Under the pieces are notes generated by a model, which was given only the letters and a program-made list of their open reading frames with translations, did no database searches and was not told the origin of the DNA. Below, piece after piece: positions 60,381 through 64,000 of a stretch of DNA of 64,000 bases (position 1 is its first letter; every line of letters begins with the position of its first letter). The stretch is from Betaproteobacteria bacterium (GTDB taxonomy: Bacteria > Pseudomonadota > Gammaproteobacteria > Burkholderiales > SG8-41): NCBI GenBank assembly GCA_021730905.1, contig JAKFYK010000006.1, positions 1 to 64,000 on the forward strand, given 5' to 3'. Both the position numbers and the translations under genes were made by a program.

Positions 60381-60399
60381 TAAGTATTTGATTTCAAAT
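60381..60399 (-). promoter_or_regulatory. CAAATACTTA upstream motif, copy 5
   Basis: Read on the minus strand it is ATTTGAAATCAAATACTTA, 48 bases upstream of the acyl ligase start. AAGT-AT-TTGA and TCAAAT-GACTT around it (60382-60404) also form an imperfect dyad, the only copy with clear symmetry. Confidence 0.45.
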
Positions 60400-60481
60400 G
60401 ACTTTATTGTATTCAGGCGACCCTAAATAACAATAAAATCAATAGGTTACGTGTTGAATACAAGCTGCCAGCGAAAAACAC

Positions 60482-62722
60482 TCAAGTCTTCTTTCCAAAC
60501 TGCCGCACAGTATTAATGACGCGCCTCACCACGCGCCCCCCGGTATGTCGCGCGGCGGCTAGCAAGCCATGTGGCGTACGTGGATTAAATGCTACGATGC
60601 CCCAGCGCTCGCGGCGGTGAGACATCCAGTCGCGTTTGTAGTTGTCATCACCAGTCAGATAATCCACCACTTCGACTTTGTCCACATCAATCACGTGCTC
60701 CATGAGCAAGCTACTTAGTACCGTACCTACTGACTGCTTGGCGAAGCGCTCGTCGTAGGCCATCTTGTAAATTGATGCTTGTCCACCAACGACAATCCAA
60801 AGTTGTGCAGCAGCGGGCTGGCCATCCATATACGCGATGCCTAGTCTCAGCCAGCCTTGCTCTGCGCAGGTCCGCATCAGCTTGCCGATGAAGTTGGGGT
60901 GCGGCTCGGGCACCTTCCAACTCGATGTGTAAATGGCATTGTAATCGGCCAACGCCTGCTCCAATCGGTCGGTTCCAGTAAACAGTTCAAAACGGAATTG
61001 TTTGTCCTTTTCCAATATTCTTCGCTGACGTTTTCCGGTCTTTGACAGGCGCGACGGGCGGGCGCTAATGTAATCGCTGTAAGTCTGATTATTTACTTGC
61101 AGGTGCCAGTTGCCGAAGCAGTAGTAGGTATGCACCAGTAGCCCGGCATTGCGGAGGGCGGTCACCATGCCCGTGAAGGAGGGCGCATCAATATCCAGTG
61201 GATGCAGGTCAATTACATCCCAGCGGATCTCATCATATGCAATCGCCGCGGCGAGCTGATCAAATATGGGCTGTGCGTCCGATTCGTCCGGATCAATGAC
61301 AGGCCCGAACAGCGAGGTGTAGTAATTGGCCAGTCCGGTCAGTATTCTGGGACGCCATGACAATTTAGGAGAATCCTGATGACGCATAATCAGCACTCCG
61401 CGTGGTGAACGAGGATTGAATGCTGATTCGACTGCGTAGATCCGCACATGCTCTCGCGACGTGAGTGTAGTCTGGACAAAAGTTCGATACCACGGGAGTG
61501 TGTGGAAGAAACTGACGCTTTCGTTACGGAAGAAGAGATCCTCATACCCGTCATTCAACGCGTTCAGATCCTGATGAACGCTGGCTACGTACGTCCCAGC
61601 CGGCGCGGTTGCAGTGGGGGCCACTGACTCTTTGGCGTTGGATCCGGTAGTTAAATTCCCTGCGTGATGAATTTTGGCAATGATGTTGCGAATTGCCGCC
61701 ATCCATGGCCAGCGATAGTAGTTCACGTGGTACAGCCAATAGGTCTCGTCACACCATTTCACCTGCCAAGGTTGTAGTTTCCCCAGGAACTCGATTCGGT
61801 CGATGCGTCCAGTGGAGAATACATGCTCGAATATTGCATGCCGCATGAGGATGCCGGGTGCGTACGCGGCGTATTTTTCGTCATAGGTAGTTTTGAGCAT
61901 GACAAGAGTGCCGTCGCTTTCGATGCAGAGTTCCATGGCCACCGTGTCAGTGTTGAATTTGTAGCGATACACTGTGCCGTGCCCGAGTCTGGCGAGATCG
62001 GTCAGTAATTTGCTGTAGAACACCCCTTGAATGTTGTCGACATGGATTGCGGTTCCTTCGGCGCCTTTCCAACCCATACTCTCGATGTGGCCAAAATCGG
62101 CGATGGCATCCTGCATCACAGCGGGATCAATGATGATCTCGAGGTTCGGCTCGATACCACCGTCGTGCAGGCGTCGCAGGCGACGCTCGACCTGACGTCT
62201 AACGCTTGCATCACGCGCTTGCCAGTATTGTTCGAAAGGTTGGTTAACCAGGATGCTTGCAGTTTCTGCATAGTCGAGAAATCTGATACTGCCGTGATTG
62301 TTCGGTTTGGGAAAATAGTGTTCACTCATCTGTGTGATGCCAATTAGCATTGGAATCCCGGGTAATGCAGTGATCAATCCGGGCATCAGTTCGTGCCGCG
62401 AGATGTCAGGACGCCAAATCCAAAGCCCGAGGGGCGCCTGAGAGGGCTGAAACGTCTGCCATAGCCCTGGCGCTATTTTGTGCACGATACCGAGCGCAAT
62501 CGGCAATTCTCCGATCCGGCAAATTGCCAGTAATTCGTCCCCGTGGCAGAAAACTTTTGCCAGCACATTGACGAAAACCGAACTCAGCGTCGGATTTCCG
62601 GCCGCAGCCCGATTGACCTCATCCCACACCGAAGAGAAGCGATGGAAGTCTTTCACACTATGAAACTCCCAACGCATATGCTCCAGCGTTGTCGGCATAG
62701 TCTGGGGTTCTACAATACCCAT
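60482..62722 (-). CDS. Fused double GNAT (Acetyltransf_6/BioF2-like) protein
   Basis: 746 residues, about twice the usual size. The N-terminal half (about 1-370) ends in LYHVNYYRWPWMAAIRN and contains SVRRQVERRLRRLHDGG and MELCIESDGTLVMLKTTYDE. The C-terminal half (about 395-746) has FFHTLPWYRTFVQTTL, KTGKRQRRILEKDKQFRFEL and QLWIVVGGQASIYKMAYDE. Both halves read as FemAB-related GNAT acyltransferases normally encoded by separate neighbouring genes in XrtA-type loci. Start ATG at 62722 shares one base with the upstream stop (TGATG). It likely transfers acyl or aminoacyl groups; substrates unknown. Confidence 0.88.
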   Translation of the reverse strand: MGIVEPQTMPTTLEHMRWEFHSVKDFHRFSSVWDEVNRAAAGNPTLSSVFVNVLAKVFCHGDELLAICRIGELPIALGIVHKIAPGLWQTFQPSQAPLGLWIWRPDISRHELMPGLITALPGIPMLIGITQMSEHYFPKPNNHGSIRFLDYAETASILVNQPFEQYWQARDASVRRQVERRLRRLHDGGIEPNLEIIIDPAVMQDAIADFGHIESMGWKGAEGTAIHVDNIQGVFYSKLLTDLARLGHGTVYRYKFNTDTVAMELCIESDGTLVMLKTTYDEKYAAYAPGILMRHAIFEHVFSTGRIDRIEFLGKLQPWQVKWCDETYWLYHVNYYRWPWMAAIRNIIAKIHHAGNLTTGSNAKESVAPTATAPAGTYVASVHQDLNALNDGYEDLFFRNESVSFFHTLPWYRTFVQTTLTSREHVRIYAVESAFNPRSPRGVLIMRHQDSPKLSWRPRILTGLANYYTSLFGPVIDPDESDAQPIFDQLAAAIAYDEIRWDVIDLHPLDIDAPSFTGMVTALRNAGLLVHTYYCFGNWHLQVNNQTYSDYISARPSRLSKTGKRQRRILEKDKQFRFELFTGTDRLEQALADYNAIYTSSWKVPEPHPNFIGKLMRTCAEQGWLRLGIAYMDGQPAAAQLWIVVGGQASIYKMAYDERFAKQSVGTVLSSLLMEHVIDVDKVEVVDYLTGDDNYKRDWMSHRRERWGIVAFNPRTPHGLLAAARHTGGRVVRRVINTVRQFGKKT

Positions 62723-63969
62723 CAGCGCTTGCCCAGCGATCGGATCTGGGTGATCATCCAGTGCAGTTCATTGTCCCGTAGTTCTTGGTGGCATGGAAAC
62801 TGAAAAACGCACCGGGACAATTCCGCAGTAACTGGACACGTCGATGAATCCATATCTTCCCAAAGGTATTCGCCGAAGCGGATGATCGGGACACCCGCCC
62901 GCTTGAGTAAACTGAAGGCGCGAACGGGCACGTCATACACCAGTGGAAACACCTGCGGCACGACTCCCTCCGGCAGGGAAGCGAAAAGTGGCCGACAGTC
63001 CGGAAGATTGCCAAGCTCTGCGAGCAGTCTGGCATAGTTATGACGTCGCTTTTCAACGATCCGGTGTTTCGATGCCATATTGGTGATTAACCATGACGAC
63101 ATCGACATCCTGTTGTTCACCCGTGCCGCGTCGAACCCTCCGTTTCCGAGATTGCTCGAAGAACCGGCGTCGGATGGGGCGATCACCGGCACCATTCCCT
63201 TCGTCTGCCGCAACGCCTGGTTCTTGAACCACAGGGGTGCTTTGAGCAGTAGGTGGGCAGCGGCTAGGCGTCGATACTCGAATGCATGCTCCATTGTATT
63301 GACCAGGGTTTTTGCCTGGAACCAAGGTCCCGGCGTAAGCAGTTCTAGGCCACTTAAGTCTCTGCGCGCCGATATGATTAGGCCGCCGTCAGAAATCGGG
63401 AAGAACTTCCAAGGGCTGGCGATCGCATAATCACCGAACGAACCGATCGGAGCGCCATTGATTGCGCCGAAGAAGGCGTGTGCACAATCTTCTATCAGCA
63501 GTATTCGATGGGCGTCGCAGAAGTTTCGTATCCGAACCATATCCTGCGGAAAGCCGAAATAGTGCGTCACCAGCAGCAAGCGCGTGCGGGATGTGAGCCG
63601 TGATTCGATGTCGCTCAGGTTGATCGAAGTGTCAGGATTAATGCGGTAGAACACGGGGCGGGCACCGCGCCAGATCACCGGTTCGATCATTGAAATACAG
63701 TGGTAGGCGGGCAACAAAACCTCATCGCCGTTGCCTACTTTCGCATGCTGCAGGGAGAGTCCGATGGCCATGCTGCCGCGGTTAACGTAGCGTACTGCGC
63801 CGGCATCAAGCACAGAGGGACTGGTCGAGTTGGAATAGTGCGTGAATGTCGCGAATGACAGCACGGGCTGCTTGGGGATCTTCTCCCGCGGATATATATC
63901 TGTGCGTACACCCTGCGCATCAAGAGCCGAGGTTGGGCTAGAGCTTTCCGATACCGGAATCAAGTTCAA
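62722..63969 (-). CDS. DegT/DnrJ/EryC1/StrS family aminotransferase
   Basis: 415 residues of PLP-dependent sugar aminotransferase fold. VNRGSMAIGLSLQ, GDEVLLPAYHCISMIEPVIW, LLIEDCAHAFFG (Asp161 contacts the PLP pyridine) and the PLP lysine in ASPWKFFPISDGG (Lys188) are visible. Enzymes of this family convert keto-sugars to amino sugars, but this subgroup (SPWKFFP) is divergent and may act on other keto compounds. It opens the right-hand gene cluster at the window edge and is translationally coupled to the double acetyltransferase. The ATG at 63969 is 31 bases from the edge; upstream genes are unseen. Confidence 0.88.
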   Translation of the reverse strand: MNLIPVSESSSPTSALDAQGVRTDIYPREKIPKQPVLSFATFTHYSNSTSPSVLDAGAVRYVNRGSMAIGLSLQHAKVGNGDEVLLPAYHCISMIEPVIWRGARPVFYRINPDTSINLSDIESRLTSRTRLLLVTHYFGFPQDMVRIRNFCDAHRILLIEDCAHAFFGAINGAPIGSFGDYAIASPWKFFPISDGGLIISARRDLSGLELLTPGPWFQAKTLVNTMEHAFEYRRLAAAHLLLKAPLWFKNQALRQTKGMVPVIAPSDAGSSSNLGNGGFDAARVNNRMSMSSWLITNMASKHRIVEKRRHNYARLLAELGNLPDCRPLFASLPEGVVPQVFPLVYDVPVRAFSLLKRAGVPIIRFGEYLWEDMDSSTCPVTAELSRCVFQFPCHQELRDNELHWMITQIRSLGKR

Positions 63970-64000
63970 TATGGTTTACGTTTTTGGAAGGTAAAAATAG

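Overview
The window looks like a chromosomal segment of a betaproteobacterium, probably in or near Burkholderiales. The reasons are its fairly GC-rich coding sequence, the Bug/TctC-type solute receptors and TRAP transporter, a type IV pilin tail at the left edge, and a complete exosortase A (XrtA/PEP-CTERM type) exopolysaccharide locus. No rRNA, tRNA or CRISPR array was seen.

Left part (1-17256): mostly catabolic and transport genes. They are a short-chain dehydrogenase, a GMC oxidoreductase, an amidohydrolase, an acyl-CoA dehydrogenase, two Bug receptors, an alpha/beta hydrolase, a second SDR, a MetE-like protein, a DctPQM TRAP transporter, an MFS carrier and a bicupin. Embedded here are a two-gene toxin-antitoxin-like module (1105-2104) with a perfect palindrome at its start, and a decayed amidohydrolase/Bug fusion pseudogene (7607-7929).

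Boundary (17257-18383): a near-consensus sigma-54 promoter with two upstream tandem dyads drives a small unrecognised gene. It is followed by about 630 bp without a gene that carries three 31/32-bp-phased direct repeats ahead of the polysaccharide operon.

XrtA polysaccharide locus (18384-39930): export lipoprotein, chain-length protein, tyrosine autokinase, outer-membrane barrel, ATPase, WecB, deacetylase, FemAB-like transferase, exosortase A, then glycosyltransferases, two Cys2-type asparagine-synthase-like amidotransferases and a methyltransferase. The genes are tightly spaced or overlapping, all on the plus strand. A 10-bp hairpin plus T-run follows the export gene inside this operon.

Accessory polysaccharide region (39938-54060): a truncated FkbM-like fragment, GDP-mannose dehydrogenase, flippase, two paralogous GT2 enzymes, methyltransferases, the XrtA-type O-glycosylation ligase, a secreted polysaccharide-lyase-like lipoprotein, an IS3 remnant, GalE, an asparagine-synthase-like protein without the N-terminal cysteine, and a second deacetylase. 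This part is patchier, with AT-rich gaps and strand switches, and looks assembled by insertion and loss.

Right part (54197-63969, minus strand): a TPR protein, a fourth asparagine-synthase-like protein with a degenerate glutaminase domain, an XrtA-type PLP decarboxylase, an XrtA-type acyl-AMP ligase, a fused double acetyltransferase of 746 residues, and a DegT-type aminotransferase. Together they suggest amide or acyl decoration of the polysaccharide by amino-group chemistry; this is inference. Neither an initiating sugar-phosphate transferase nor a PEP-CTERM substrate protein is visible in the window.

A dispersed motif, CAAATACTTA preceded by an AT-rich TTTAAA-like stretch, occurs in five intergenic gaps, each time oriented towards the downstream gene.
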